Program-made: the position numbers and the translations under genes
Shown here: in pieces, positions 1 to 11,941 of the stretch
How the letters are laid out: every line of letters begins with the position of its first letter
Position numbering within the stretch: position 1 is the stretch's first letter
The notes under the pieces: generated by a model
Told to the model about the DNA's origin: nothing
Databases searched by the model: none
Seen by the model: the letters and a program-made list of their open reading frames with translations, nothing else
Assembly (NCBI GenBank): GCA_039090855.1
Contig: CM077013.1
Coordinates: 134,127,240-134,191,239, forward strand
Reading direction: 5' to 3'
Length of the DNA: 64,000 nt
DNA from: Macrothele yani
Lineage: Eukaryota; Arthropoda; Arachnida; Araneae; Macrothelidae

Positions 1-1639
1 ATCTATATTTGATAAGCAAATATGTATTACACGATATGCATTACATATACGTATAGAAAGTGCTGATTTTTGTTTCCATGGGCGATTTGCCTTAGCATAG
101 CATATAAAGGTGAGGAAACAAATGGTTTCGCTAAAAGGCAGTGAAGGATTCTTCTGAGCATGATAAGAGGACATCAAGAAATGGTAAACAGCCGTAGCAC
201 CTAAAAATTGTATAAGAGGAAGAACTGAATTGATAAATTCTGGTAGCGTTTGAAAACATCCAGTGAGTTTAAAAACACAGCGCGATGAAACATTTTTTAT
301 AAGCACAATAATCACGAGGGAGGGGACGCTATTGACACACAGTTACGCGTTAAATAATTTCTGCATAAAACTGTAAAATTGAAGCCCCCTTCCCCCCTCC
401 AAAAAAAAAACCCCCGCAAGAAACTAGGTTCTATGAATGCTAGTCAAGAAAACTAGGTGCCCAGAGGGAAAGCATGCATGAAAGATTTCGAATGCAAAAA
501 AAATGCTGGATATTTAGATCAGAAAAGCCCTTAAAGAACTGCTACGAATATTTTCACACGCCATACATACATACATACATAAATCACAATAATCACGGAA
601 AGCTGAGGAATAACTCGGGTTGAAAAGTGTTTTCAAATTGTGCAGTTCTTCAGCTTCATTCTAATTCAATAAGAAATTGCTAATCTTGTAACACCAAACA
701 TAAGAGAAAAAGTAACTCTGTTCAAATACCCTTCAGGGCTACGGAAAAGCATCTACAAAGGGAGAACAGACGGCTCTTATTTGATTAATAAATTAAGTTG
801 CCCGATTCCACAACGTGAGTAAGAGTTCGTCATGAATTTTTTATTATGGTTATTAGTTCGCGTTTGCAGCATGAAGACCTGAATTTCTTTCGTAGCAAAG
901 TTTAGATTATACCTTCCAGCATTTGGAGCTGCCTAATCAACGCAATATTTTTGTGTAAATGAAGCCTTCACGTTTTGACATGTTATCACAGTTTTCACGC
1001 TTTTGAGTCTTAAGTTTCAATTTATTATTACTATTATTCTTACGATTTTTTTCTGTGTGTTTATTATTCAAGTCAGTAGAACCGTTTTAACGAAAAGTTA
1101 GAGACCGATGAAAATGTTCGCTAAATCTGTTTTGGAGTGAATCATTTCAATAAGTAAATATGCGCGCATGCATATGACAGCAGGATTTATATACATATTT
1201 AATCCATAACTATTTTACGCCCTAGAAATGTTAAAATATATACTTGAAAGTTTATTACGAATCACTGTGCAACAAGCTCTTGAACTGAACTGAGGCACGA
1301 AATTCTAAAGCAGACATTATTTGGAAACACGTTTAAAAATTAAAACATACGTTTATCTTTATATTCACGCCCATTTAATAATGCTGCTGAAATAATCTTT
1401 TCACCGACCGCTCTTGTAGCAGATTAGTCGGAGATACTGGCTTCTGGATAATGACAGAGTTGTATCAAGTACAGACAGCATAAGGCATGAGAAGTAGGCT
1501 ATGTTTTTTCTAAAATTGCAACACATTGCCTCGGAACGGAAACGTATGGTAAAAAACGGATAACTATAACTTAAACACAATCTCGCCCACTAACGGAAAT
1601 GAAAAAAAATAATAATAATCGGAGTTTGCTGACAACATT
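1..1639. other. AT-rich DNA with no recognised gene
   Basis: No reading frame of useful length and no familiar transposon end was found on either strand. A short ATAC microsatellite lies at about 563-580. The rest looks like decayed non-coding DNA. Confidence 0.6.
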
Positions 1640-1839
1640 TCGACGGATCTGAAGCGTTTAGAGGCGTTGGGCATGCGTACTTGATTCATCCCTTCTTAGC
1701 TGTCGACAGTGTATCATCAGAGAGCGCACGTTCTTGGCGCGACCTAAGTGGCCCGTTATCATTGCTTCTACTGTAAAGTTGAGGTCGTTTCTGGAATGGC
1801 AGTTGATGCAAATTAATAACTGAACTCTCCCGCAATTAT

Positions 1840-2100
1840 TTGGCAAGAACTGTTAACGAGACGAACCTGTTTCGCAGACCTAACCGTTTCAACGCGTTGT
1901 TACTTCTAGGAGTTGTTTTCATTTTTCTACCACATTTACCCAGCCTGCAATTCTTCATTTTAACCATATCACGGATCTTCGCCACCTGCCGTCCAATTTT
2001 ACTCTTGTGCACCCCAGTTATCCGGGCATTTTCTGCATTGCTTTTTTGCCGAATTAACTTCGAGAAGCTTTTCGTGGTGAAATATCCCTAATCTTCCCGC
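1840..2100 (-). pseudogene. Possible Tc1-like transposase N-terminal relic
   Basis: On the minus strand a broken frame contains ITGVHKSKIGRQVAKIRD followed by a basic stretch ending in TTPRSNNALKRLGL. This resembles the paired helix-turn-helix start of some Tc1 transposases, where the first half is followed by a 'GR.R.TT...D..L.R' linker. No DDE catalytic part or terminal inverted repeat was found beside it. The call rests on this motif alone. Plus-strand frames here look like shadows. Confidence 0.3.
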
Positions 2101-2374
2101 AACTGTAACACAGTTTCTTCAGAATAAACGAAATGCACTCTACACTTTAGATTTGCACTGCAGTCCACAGGAGTAACGACTACACACTCACCTATGCAAA
2201 CGAACTACCCATGCGCAGTGCGAAAACGTCTGAAATAACATCACGCACATCGCCTGCCCTTTCTATCGCGTGTATGCGAACATGCAAGCAAGCTCCGTCG
2301 GCTTGTAGCGACGACTATGACATTTTACATAACGAAGTGTGCTTCCTTCGCAGCACATTTCTGGTCATACCTTG

Positions 2375-2380
<6 letters not shown>

Positions 2381-2445
<65 letters not shown>
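2381..2445. repeat. (TA)n microsatellite
   Basis: An uninterrupted TA run of about 65 bp directly abuts the trinucleotide tail of the RTE-like element. It is either the target of that insertion or an expansion at its 3' end. Confidence 0.95.
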
Positions 2446-2447
<2 letters not shown>

Positions 2448-4689
2448 TCATCCTCATCATCATTGTCAACCATTATCAATCCACTGCTGGACGAAGGCCT
2501 CCCCAAGTTTCCTCCACAACGGTCTGTCTTGTGCCAGTCTCCTCCATGTCACTCCCGCATACTTTCGAATTTCATCCACTCATCTTCCATGTGGTCTTCT
2601 TCTGGGTCTTTTCCTGTCCCTTGGAATCCAATCTAAAATTTCGGCTGTCCATCGATGGTCTGTCCTTCTGGAAGTATGTCCAGCCCATTGCCATTTCTGG
2701 GATTTAACTCTGATCATGATGTCTTCCACTCTTGTCATTTTTCGATCCACGAGTTCCTCTTCTTATCTCTCCTGGTTACACTAAGCATGCACCTCTCCAT
2801 GCTTCTTTGTGTTGTCTGCAGCTTTTGTATGTCTCTTTTAGTTAAGGTCCACGTCTCTGCACCATACGTAAGCACCGGAATGATGCATTGATCAAACACT
2901 TTTCTTTTAAGACATAATGGCATATTGCTCTTGAAAATTATGCTGTTTCTTCCACAAGCTCTCCAGGCAAGTTTTGTACGCCGATTAATTTCTTCATCAA
3001 TGTGACCCTCACTTGATATCTGCTGTCCAAGATAAACGTACGTGTCTGTTATCTCCAGCTTTTCCCTATCAATTGATAAATCTTCATTTCTTGAACATCA
3101 CTTTTGTCTTCTGAAAGTTCATTTTTAATCCCACTTCTTTACTCCTGTCAGCAAGTTCCTGGATCATACTCTGCAGCTCTGATGGGGTAGTTGCAAAAAT
3201 GACTATGTCATCAGCAAAAAGAAGGTGGGTTAAATAATCTCCATTAATCTGTATCCCTTTTTTTCCCAGTTCAGTGATTGAAAGATATTTTCCAATGTGG
3301 CACTAAAGAGCTTCGGAGATATGGTGTCACCTTGCCTCACTCTTTTTCCGATTTTTATGTGTGTTGTATTTTCAAACAGCCGAATCTTTGCACTTGCATT
3401 TTCATAGATGTTATTAATAATATTTATGTATGCATCTTCAATACCGCAGGATTTCAGGGCCTTTGTAACTGCTGATGGTTTCACTGAATCAAAGGCTTTT
3501 TCATAATCGATAAAAGCCATGCACAATGGAAGTTCATATTCCCTCGCTCTTTCAATTAGTTCTCTCAGTACGTGGATATAATCTATTGTGCTATAGCCAC
3601 TCCTGAATCCAGCTTGTTCTCTCGGTTGAGCCATGTCCAGTGTCACTTTTAAGCGGTGTGAAAGAACTTTAGTGAAGATTTTATAAACCACTGATAGGAG
3701 GCTGATAGGTCTGTAGTTCCTGAGATCCTCAATGTCACCTTTTTTATGTAGCAAGATCATTGTTGTGTTGTACCAATCCTCAGGAATATTCCCTTCATTA
3801 AGGCATGGAGTGAAAATTTGGGCGAGTACTGTTTCGATTTCTCCACTTGCTTCTTGTATGATGTCTACAGTAATTCAGTCTTCTCCTGGAGCTTTTCCCC
3901 GCTTCATGTTCTTGATTGCATGTGCAACTTCTGCTGGGAGGACTGGAAGAAGTCTGGTACTGGTACCTTTGATGAAGTCTGGAGTATATGTATCATCCCT
4001 TTCATATAATTTGGAGTAGAAATCTTTCACTCCTGTCAAAATTTCGCCTCTATTTCTTGTTACAGAACCATCTTCTTTTCTCAGTGCCATAATCTGTTTT
4101 CTTCCCTTACTGAGATGTCCCTTTGCTATCTTTAGGCTTTGGTTGTTTTCAATTGCTTTCCTTACTAGTTCACAGTTGAATTTCCTTACGTCTTCAGTGA
4201 TACTTTTTCGTACTGTCTTGCATAGCTCTACATATTCCACTTTGGAGGTCACATTTTCTTTAGTTGTCCTCATCTCTGTTCTTTTTTGCATCAACATTTT
4301 GTTTTTTCCTGATAATTTGTTCACATGCAACTTGTTCTTAGACCCAGCTAATTTTGTTGCTGTTTCCATAAGAGCTTTGGTTACTTTCCTGTTAACTTCA
4401 GAAATATCCACTTCTTCCGATGTTAGACCTTCTAAAGCAGAGAATCTGTTCTTCAGTTCCAACTTGAAGGTATTATGGTGTTTTTTAAGGTTGGTTATGT
4501 CAATACATTTTGTTTGTCTTATGAGCTTGCTACGTTCGAGTTTAGTGTTGAGGTGCATCTTACATCTCACCAATCTATGGTCACTACCTGTGTTGAACTT
4601 GTTTAGCGCACTGCACTCTTCTATGACGAATTTTTTGTTACACACAATAAAATCAATTTCACTTGTCGTCCCATTTGGATGTCTCCATG

Positions 4690-4868
4690 TATAACGAAGT
4701 AAATTTCTCCGTCATTTCTGTCCACGCCAGGATTCGAACCCGGATCCCCTCATTCCGGAATAAGTCACTCTACCAATTGAGCTACGCGGACGTTTATTCT
4801 GATTCCTATCTGCCTTTATGTAGTGTGCGTCCTTCTGGCAGGTACGTCACATCTCCTGGTACGTTACA
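4690..4868 (-). mobile_element. Solo short LTR carrying a tRNA-like sequence, inserted in RTE copy 1
   Basis: The 179-bp insert begins TGTAACG and ends CGTTATA (minus strand), so its ends are near-perfect inverted repeats of the TG...CA type. It is flanked by a perfect 4-bp duplication CATG (4686-4689 and 4869-4872). Removing the insert and one CATG restores the RTE frame exactly across the KWT-W-RHPN junction. These features fit LTR integrase better than LINE-driven SINE insertion. The insert contains a 72-nt tRNA-like block. A related LTR with a primer-binding site lies at 39588. Confidence 0.7.
4720..4791 (-). repeat. tRNA-like block inside the solo LTR
   Basis: The minus strand reads GTCCGCG then TAGCTCAATTGGTAGAG (A-box-like), then GGTTCGAATCC (B box), then CGTGGAC. 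The outer sevenmers pair as a full acceptor stem with one G-U pair, and the D and T arms fold. The anticodon stem only pairs with a shifted or six-nt loop, so this is unlikely to be a working tRNA. It keeps both internal Pol III promoter boxes. Confidence 0.7.
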
Positions 4869-5680
4869 CATGTCCATTTCCTGTGCGGCTTTTTCTAGAA
4901 AAAGGAGTTCAAGATGAAAAACCCTTCCGCCTCTGCAAACTCTATGAGAGTATTTTCACGCTGGTTTCTCTTGCCGTGACCGAATTCACCTACTGAAGTT
5001 TCATTCTGTTGCCGTTGCCGTATTATTGCATTGAAATCTCCCATAATTATCTTTAAGTGCTGCTTACCTTTATAGAGTTGGATAACGAGTCGTGCAGCTC
5101 TGTCAGAGGAACTTTCAACTTCTACAACTTTATCCTTCAGTTTCTTGTTTATTATAAATCCAACACCCCTAGTTCTGCCAGTATCTGTCTCACGATAGTA
5201 GAAGAGATGTCCGCTTTTCAGGTCAATGATATCTTCTCCTTTTCTCCTTACCCTCACTTAGCCCGACGATGTCCCACTTGATCTTTTGTAGTTCCTCTTC
5301 CAATTCAAGTAGCCTTGAATCAGAAGATAGGGAGCGTCCATTATACGTAGTCAAGGTCAGCATCAGATGGCAGCCTAGTCCGGTCCTCCGGGGATTCTTA
5401 GCACCCTCTGCCTTCATATCGCACTGGCCGCTGCCTTGGCCAGGTACATTCCAGCTGCCGGAGACTGAGGGCCAAGATTTAAGTTGTGAAGTCATTTTGG
5501 AGGGGTTTGGCCATAACTCACCACGCTGGCCAAGCGGGTTGGTGAGTGTGGGATAGCATTTCCTCTAATCCTGATGGTATAGTTATACCGCTATCGGCGT
5601 TCGTCAGAGCCCCTTTAGTGGGAACAGGAGATGCTGTGATGTTACGCATCACCTGACCTTACATCCCATATATATATATA

Positions 5681-7407
5681 CTTAAGAGCAAAACTGAAGA
5701 CTAGGGAAAAATTTTAGAATTTAAAACGAAGGGTGCAAAATAACCTGAAAATCAAAACGCGCAACGCAGCAGTTTTGAAAATTCAGAATACACTTTCTAT
5801 AAAGAAGATACCTAAGCAAAAAAATACATATATAATTTTGACTCACACCTAATACAACATAGAAAAGGTTATGTATCTACCTGTGTGAGTAAAAGGAGAA
5901 AAAGATAAAAAAATAAAACAAAACAACTGAATGTAGAAGGTGTCGAGAATACTGAGCCTTGGCTTTATCAAGGACCAGCAAAAACTCTGCATTTTCTCAC
6001 TTCCACAAAGACCTAGTTGGAAATGGGTTTCTGCAAGGCCATAGATGCAAGTAACATTCCCACCTAAAATAGTTAAAAAATATATATATATAAGTCATGT
6101 CCTCCGTAGAGTAGCATGACCTAGCACTAGTTAACAATTTCGCTTGCATCCATTAACCTTCATGGCCCGACCCATGCTCTTCATCTGTTACTATTACACA
6201 GAGAGAAGAAGATTAAAGAGAACTCAAGCTGTGAGAGTGACATAATAAATGGAAATGATTTTTCAGCTATAACGAAATTCCAAGTTCGTTTGAGAGAGAA
6301 TTTAAACCTGAAAAACAATGCAAAAGAAATCCAAATTTTACATTGCAATTAAAAAAGGAAAGGTTAATTTATAACGAACAGATTTTTGAAAGAAAACTTG
6401 AGTCTAAAACCCCCTACTCTACAACTTATGACAGCACGAAAACGAGAATAAGTTAAAGATAAATATTAACTAAAGAAAACTTTGTGAAAGTTATATACCT
6501 TAAACAGTTAGTTGCAATATGTACAAAGTATTTCAGCAGTGCTTTAAGTGCATAATTAATTAGTTATTAAGAACTTAACTACTTTGAAAAAACAGCGCAT
6601 AGACAGCGCATAGAAAAGGAACAGGCTTAGCCTTCTTCTGTTCCTAGGTACCCCAAAAGACGCTCAAAGTTACAAAGAAAAAGTAAGAGTTAAAACCCGC
6701 AAAAATGTTAACAGACAAACCAATGCTTAAAAGCTGAAAAGCTAAAAAACGACAGAGAAAAAAGGTACATAAAGTACAAACATTGAACTTATAAAACCTA
6801 GAACCCAAAAACAAGGAAGAGAGCTTACCTCTTGTGTGACAAAAACTTTTCTCCACACAAGAGGAGAACATGGCTGACCCCTTCCCGCCACTCCCTAGAC
6901 GCTGGGGGGCAGTGAGGGTGGGGCTGATGGCCTCCTCATACAGCAAGAAACCAACGCGCGGAGATTTTAACCAGAGAAAAAAATATATAAACTTAAGACT
7001 GTGGATCTGTATGATCAGAATGAGCAGAATTAACTCTCCAGAATACATGAGAAATATTATAAAATACACGAGCAGTTTATTTAATAATCTTTGCATGTAT
7101 TAAATCACCTTAGTGAGCTTCTATAGATTAATCAGAATCTTATTAATTTTAATGTTGGTTTTACTATTTTTAGTATAGCTATCCTAGTGATGAATAACTA
7201 GTTTTCTTTTTTATTTGTTTTTATTTTCTTTTATAAACAGATTTTTAAGCTTTTTTTGTGATTTTGTTTATATTATTTAATTTTTTGTTTTAATAGGACC
7301 GTCATATCCATAGCACTAAGGTTCCTTTAGGTAGTTAATAGGCATCCTCTAGCCAACTTCCTTACGGCTTTGATTGGTCAGAATCATATTATTAACTGTG
7401 TAGAAAA
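5681..7407 (-). repeat. PLE unit 1 non-coding trailer
   Basis: This is the 3' region downstream of the RT stop in unit 1. It matches 8183-9421 (direct) and 11942-13664 (inverted). Small frames in it are not conserved as proteins. It includes a short TA run near 6080 and the CCCGACCCATG block where unit 2 is truncated. Confidence 0.7.
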
Positions 7408-8202
7408 TTAAAGCAGATCTGCCAACCTTACTCTATTATTCAGAATAATTTTTCTTAAAGTTCTTTTGATGAAAGAAGAAGGAATTTTGTTCTCTAGAAA
7501 ACTTTCTAATAGTATATTAATGTGGTAATTGAAATCCAAATTGTTGCTGCAAATTCTTGAAATTCTTAGGACCTGAGAAATTAGTACATTCTCAATTACT
7601 TTGGTTGAAATGTTATTATTCCAGTGTAGATATTTAATTACTTTGAAAGGAAAATTAACTCTTTTATCAAAGAGGCTAATAGATGGGTTACCTCTGTTGA
7701 GCTTAATGCTTAAGTCTAGGAACTCAAGTTCCTGATTACTGTGGTTGGTTTTACATAAGTTAAGAGAGCTAGGATAGATATTATCAAAATCACTCTCTAT
7801 AACTTCTGAATTATTGATACACAGCAGATCATCAATATATCTAAAAGTGTAAAGGTAGTTATCTGAGCAGGTGGGGTGATTTTTAATGAATTTATATTCC
7901 TTAAAGAACAGGAATAGATTAGCGATATTTGTGGACATTGATGTTCCCATTGGAATACCGTTCACTTGCTTATAGAGAGTATTATTATATAAGATATGGT
8001 TATTTTTTATGCAGCAATTGAGATAAGAGTTCCAAGTTCCTACATCAACAAATTGGTTAAGTTTAAATTCTGCATACAGCTCCTTAAATGTAGTGATTAT
8101 ATCTGATAGAGGCAGATTAGTATATAGGTTTTCAAAATCATAACTATTAATATCTAGGGGACAAACTTTGAGTATAGTAGAAGCCCGACCCATGCTCTTC
8201 AT
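7408..8202 (-). pseudogene. PLE reverse transcriptase, 5'-truncated (unit 1)
   Basis: This encodes the C-terminal half of the RT also seen in unit 2, from STILKVCPLDINSYDF to the stop after RLADLL. It contains the motif A-like DFENLYTNLP region, GIPMGTS (motif B) and RYIDDLL (motif C). The first residues of the open frame, MKSMGRA, come from the trailer of unit 2 and not from the RT. About half the RT is missing, so it should be inactive. Confidence 0.8.
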
Positions 8203-9421
8203 CTGTTACTATTAAACAGAGAGAAGAAGATTAAAGAGAACTCAAGCTGTGAGAGTGACATAATAATTAGAAATGATTTTCAGCTATAACGAAATTCCAA
8301 GTTCGTTTGAGAGAGAATTTAAACCTGAAAAACAATGCAAAAGAAATCCAAATTTTACATTGCAATTAAAAAAGGAAATGTTAATTTATAACGAATAGAT
8401 TTTTGAAAGAAAACTTGAGTCTAAAACCCCCTACTCTACAACTTATGACAGCACGAAAACGAGAATAAGTTAAAGATAATAATTAACTAAAGAAAACTTT
8501 GTGAAAGTTATATACCTTAAACAGTTAGTTGCAATATGTACAAAGTATTTCAGCAGTGCTTTAAGTGCATAATTAATTAGTTATTAAGAACTTAACTACT
8601 TTGAAAAAACAGCGCATAGACAGAGCATAGAAAAGGAACAAGCTTAGCCATCTTCTGTTCCTAGGTACCCCAAAAGACGCTCAAAGTTACAAAGAAAAGT
8701 AAGAGTTAAAACCCGCAAAAATGTTAACAGACAAACCAATGCTTAAAAGCTGAAAAGCTAAAAAACGACAGAGAAAAGGTACATGAAGTACAAACATTGA
8801 ACTTATAAAACCTAGAACCCAAAAACAAGGAAGAGAGCTTACCTCTTGTGTGACAAAAACTTTTCTCCTCACAAAGAGAAGAACATGGCTGACCTCTTCC
8901 GCCACTCCCTAGACGCTGGGGGGCAGTGAGGGTGGGGCTGATGGCCTCCTCATACAGCAAGAAACCAACGCGCGGAGATTTTAACCAGAGAAAAAAATAT
9001 ATAAACTTAAGACTGTGGATCTGAATGATCAGAAAGAGCAGAATTAACTCTCCAGAATACATGAGAAATATTATAAAATACACGAGCAGTTTATTTAATA
9101 ATCTTTGCATGTATTAAATCACCTTAGTGAGCTTCTATAGATTAATCAGAATCTTATTAATTTTAATGTTGGTTTTACTATTTTTAGTATAGCTATCCTA
9201 GTGATGAATAACTAGTTTTCTTTTTTATATGTTTTTATTTTCTTTTATAAACAGATTTTTAAGCTTTTTTTGTGATTTTGTTTATATTATTTAATTTTTT
9301 GTTTTAATAGGACCGTCATATCCATAGCACTAAGGTTCCTTTAGGTAGTTAATAGGCATCCTCTAGCCAACTTCCTTACGGCTTTGATTGGTCAGAATCA
9401 TATTATTAACTGTGTAGAAAA
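8183..9421 (-). repeat. PLE unit 2 trailer, truncated
   Basis: This is a direct copy of the first three quarters of the unit 1 trailer. It stops at the sequence preceding GGGTCGGGC on the minus strand and passes straight into the RT of unit 1 without spacer. Confidence 0.7.
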
Positions 9422-11182
9422 TTAAAGCAGATCTGCCAACCTTACTCTATTATTCAGAATAATTTTTCTTAAAGTTCTTTTGATGAAAGAAGAAGGAATT
9501 TCGTTCTCTAGAAAACTTTCTAATAGTATATTAATGTGGTAATTGAAGTCCAAATTGTTGCTGCAAATTCTTGAAATTCTTAGGACCTGAGAAATTAGTA
9601 CATTCTCAATTACTTTGGTTGAAATGTTATTATTCCAGTGTAGATATTTAATTACTTTGAAAGGAAAATTAACTCTTTTATCAAAGAGGCTAATAGATGG
9701 GTTACCTCTGTTGAGCTTAATGCTTAAGTCTAGGAACTCAAGTTCCTGATTACTGTGGTTGGTTTTACATAAGTTAAGAGAGCTAGGATAGATATTATCA
9801 AAATCACTCTCTATAACTTCTGAATTATTGATACACAGCAGATCATCAATATATCTAAAAGTGTAAAGGTAGTTATCTGAGCAGGTGGGGTGATTTTTAA
9901 TGAATTTATATTCCTTAAAGAACAGGAATAGATTAGCGATATTCGTGGACGTTGATGTTCCCATTGGAATACCGTTCACTTGCTTATAGAGAGTATTATT
10001 ATATAAGATATGGTTATTTTTTATGCAGCAATTGAGATAAGAGTTCCAAGTTCCTACATCAACAAATTGGTTAAGTTTAAATTCTGCATACAGCTCTTTA
10101 AAGGTAGTGATTATATCTGATAGAGGCAGATTAGTATATAGGTTTTCAAAATCATAACTATTAATATCTAGGGGACAAACTTTGAGTATAGTAGAAATTA
10201 CTTCTGCATTATTATTAATTATCCAAAAATCTCTGTACATCAAGTTAGAACAGTTTCTAATGTGTTTCAAAACCTTCTTTAAGACATCTTCAAAAGCAAG
10301 ATCTACTTTCTTTTTATGACTCCTTACTCCACTAGCTATGAACCTGAACTTCACAGGATCCTTATGAAACTTAACCGTTGCAAAAAGAAATGGAAATTCA
10401 GGCTCATATCTTCTAGTTTGTGGAATTTTAAGTTTCTTGAAGAATGCCTTAAACCGATTTTCTAACTGCTTGGTAGAATAACTTACGGGCTCGTATGTTA
10501 CTCTATTATTGAGTTCCATAGTTAACAATTCAAAATAGAACTTCTTACAGATAATTGCAAAATTATTGCTAGCTTTATCCGTAGTGGTAAAAATAAATTG
10601 GTCTTGTAGTTTGGAGAGTGACCTTTTAGCTTCTCCAGAGAAAAAGAGATTTCTGTCGAAACAAAAGTCCAGACCTGCCAACTCACCGGTGAAGCTATTG
10701 ATTATATTATATTTCCATTCTGCGAAGGCCTCAATAGGCTGATTGTACGTTAAACTGGTTTTTACGATGTACTTATTTACATCTTGAGTGAAGCTCTCAA
10801 GAATCCTTTCTTTGGAAATTGTGAAGGAAGGTCTGAATTTAGAGCCATACTCTAATAAATTCCTAAGCTTTTCATTTTCAACAAAACTCAAGTTTCCGGT
10901 GATAATATGGTTGTAATTCTTATCATAGTGAACTGTTTCTTTATGTTCATCACAAGAACAAGTAGTAATTACAGGAATGTAGCTCGAAGAGTTAAGTTTG
11001 TAGTTTTTAACTATTGACCCTAAGGTCTTAACATATTTAAAACTTACAATAGACTGGTGCCTGTGGATGGGAAAAAAAATTGCATTATTGTAGAACAGCT
11101 TCCTTACATTGAGATTATCGTAGGCTTTATTTAGGAACCTGATGGTAACAAAATTTGCAGAAGTAATTTCTACTATACTCAA
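9422..11182 (-). CDS. Penelope-like reverse transcriptase, longest copy (unit 2)
   Basis: This uninterrupted frame encodes a PLE-type reverse transcriptase, which would copy element RNA at a nicked target. The N-terminal part has a CxC pair in TTCSCDEH and a HIITGNL...LRNLLEYGSKFR block. Next comes TTTDKASNNF, which fits the DKG region of PLE RTs, then ATVKFHK, DFENLYTNLP (motif A), NGIPMGTS (motif B), RYIDDLL (motif C) and LEFLDLSIKL. It ends with RLADLL and has no C-terminal GIY-YIG domain. About nine N-terminal residues, upstream of 11155, are read through the inverted junction, so the true start is lost. It could be an endonuclease-lacking PLE or the Chlamys/Naiad type with an N-terminal GIY-YIG now missing. 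Confidence 0.8.
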   Translation of the reverse strand: MSIVEITSANFVTIRFLNKAYDNLNVRKLFYNNAIFFPIHRHQSIVSFKYVKTLGSIVKNYKLNSSSYIPVITTCSCDEHKETVHYDKNYNHIITGNLSFVENEKLRNLLEYGSKFRPSFTISKERILESFTQDVNKYIVKTSLTYNQPIEAFAEWKYNIINSFTGELAGLDFCFDRNLFFSGEAKRSLSKLQDQFIFTTTDKASNNFAIICKKFYFELLTMELNNRVTYEPVSYSTKQLENRFKAFFKKLKIPQTRRYEPEFPFLFATVKFHKDPVKFRFIASGVRSHKKKVDLAFEDVLKKVLKHIRNCSNLMYRDFWIINNNAEVISTILKVCPLDINSYDFENLYTNLPLSDIITTFKELYAEFKLNQFVDVGTWNSYLNCCIKNNHILYNNTLYKQVNGIPMGTSTSTNIANLFLFFKEYKFIKNHPTCSDNYLYTFRYIDDLLCINNSEVIESDFDNIYPSSLNLCKTNHSNQELEFLDLSIKLNRGNPSISLFDKRVNFPFKVIKYLHWNNNISTKVIENVLISQVLRISRICSNNLDFNYHINILLESFLENEIPSSFIKRTLRKIILNNRVRLADLL

Positions 11183-11941
11183 AGTTTGTCCCCTAGATAT
11201 TAATAGTTATGATTTTGAAAACCTATATAATAATCTGCCTCTATCAGATATAATCACTACCTTTAAAGAGCTGTATGCAGAATTTAAACTTAACCAATTT
11301 GTTGATGTAGGAACTTGGAACTCTTATCTCAATTGCTGCATAAAAAATAACCATATCTTATATAATAATACTCTCTATAAGCAAGTGAACGGTATTCCAA
11401 TGGGAACATCAACGTCCACGAATATCGCTAATCTATTCCTGTTCTTTAAAGGAATATAAATTCATTAAAATCACCCCACCTGCTCAGATAACTACCTTTA
11501 CACTTTTAGATATATTGATGATCTGCTGTGTATCAATAATTCAGAAGTTATAGAGAGTGATTTTGATAATATCTATCCTAGCTCTCTTAACTTATGTAAA
11601 ACCAACCACAGTAATCAGGAACTTGAGTTCCTAGACTTAAGCATTAAGCTCAACAGAGGTAACCCATCTATTAGCCTCTTTGATAAAAGAGTTAATTTTC
11701 CTTTCAAAGTAATTAAATATCTACACTGGAATAATAACATTTCAACCAAAGTAATTGAGAATGTACTAATTTCTCAGGTCCTAAGAATTTCAAGAATTTG
11801 CAGCAACAATTTGGACTTCAATTACCACATTAATATACTATTAGAAAGTTTTCTAGAGAACGAAATTCCTTCTTCTTTCATCAAAAGAACTTTAAGAAAA
11901 ATTATTCTGAATAATAGAGTAAGGTTGGCAGATCTGCTTTA
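11142..11941 (+). pseudogene. PLE reverse transcriptase, inverted 5'-truncated copy (unit 3)
   Basis: This is the plus-strand copy of the RT C-terminal half. It is open from AEVISTILKV through GIPMGTS, then shifts frame at about 11451 through an extra A in TTTAAAGG. The frame is restored about 25 bp later by a missing A, and the RYIDDLL and LEFLDLS motifs follow to the stop. The leading MVTKF is supplied by unit 2 sequence read backwards. Confidence 0.8.

Larger units (their letters stand above)
2730..5495 (-). pseudogene. Endonuclease-reverse transcriptase of RTE-like element (broken)
   Basis: This single polyprotein would nick target DNA and reverse-transcribe the element RNA there. From the N-terminus the endonuclease shows LLELEEELQKIKWDIVGLSE, then after a frameshift near 5250 GDFNAII, then WRHPN...IDFIV, and SDHRLV near 4585. 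The RT shows YRPISLL, FIDYEKAFDSV (motif A Asp), VRQGDTISPKLF (motif B) and FADDIVIF (motif C, about 3191-3218). A second frameshift in an A run near 3255 separates motifs B and C. The tail includes VLTYGAETWTLTKR. The copy cannot make a full protein. Confidence 0.85.
2446..5668 (-). mobile_element. RTE-like non-LTR retrotransposon, copy 1
   Basis: Read on the minus strand, the element has a 5' leader (about 5668-5500), an APE-type endonuclease, a reverse transcriptase, a C-terminal tail and a 3' end of ATG/CAT-type trinucleotide repeats at 2446-2463. Trinucleotide tails are usual in the RTE clade. The copy is nearly full length but dead, through frameshifts and an LTR insertion at 4690-4868. 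A CR1-like assignment is less likely because of the tail and compact layout. Confidence 0.85.

Noticed and set aside
2211..2784. Overlapping frames rich in Tyr-Ile alternation
   Set aside because: They are translations of the TA microsatellite and the RTE 3' end on the wrong strand.
6644..7096. Hydrophobic open frame in the PLE trailer
   Set aside because: The corresponding frames in the other two units (8724-9110, 12250-12680) are broken or shifted, so there is no sign of protein conservation.
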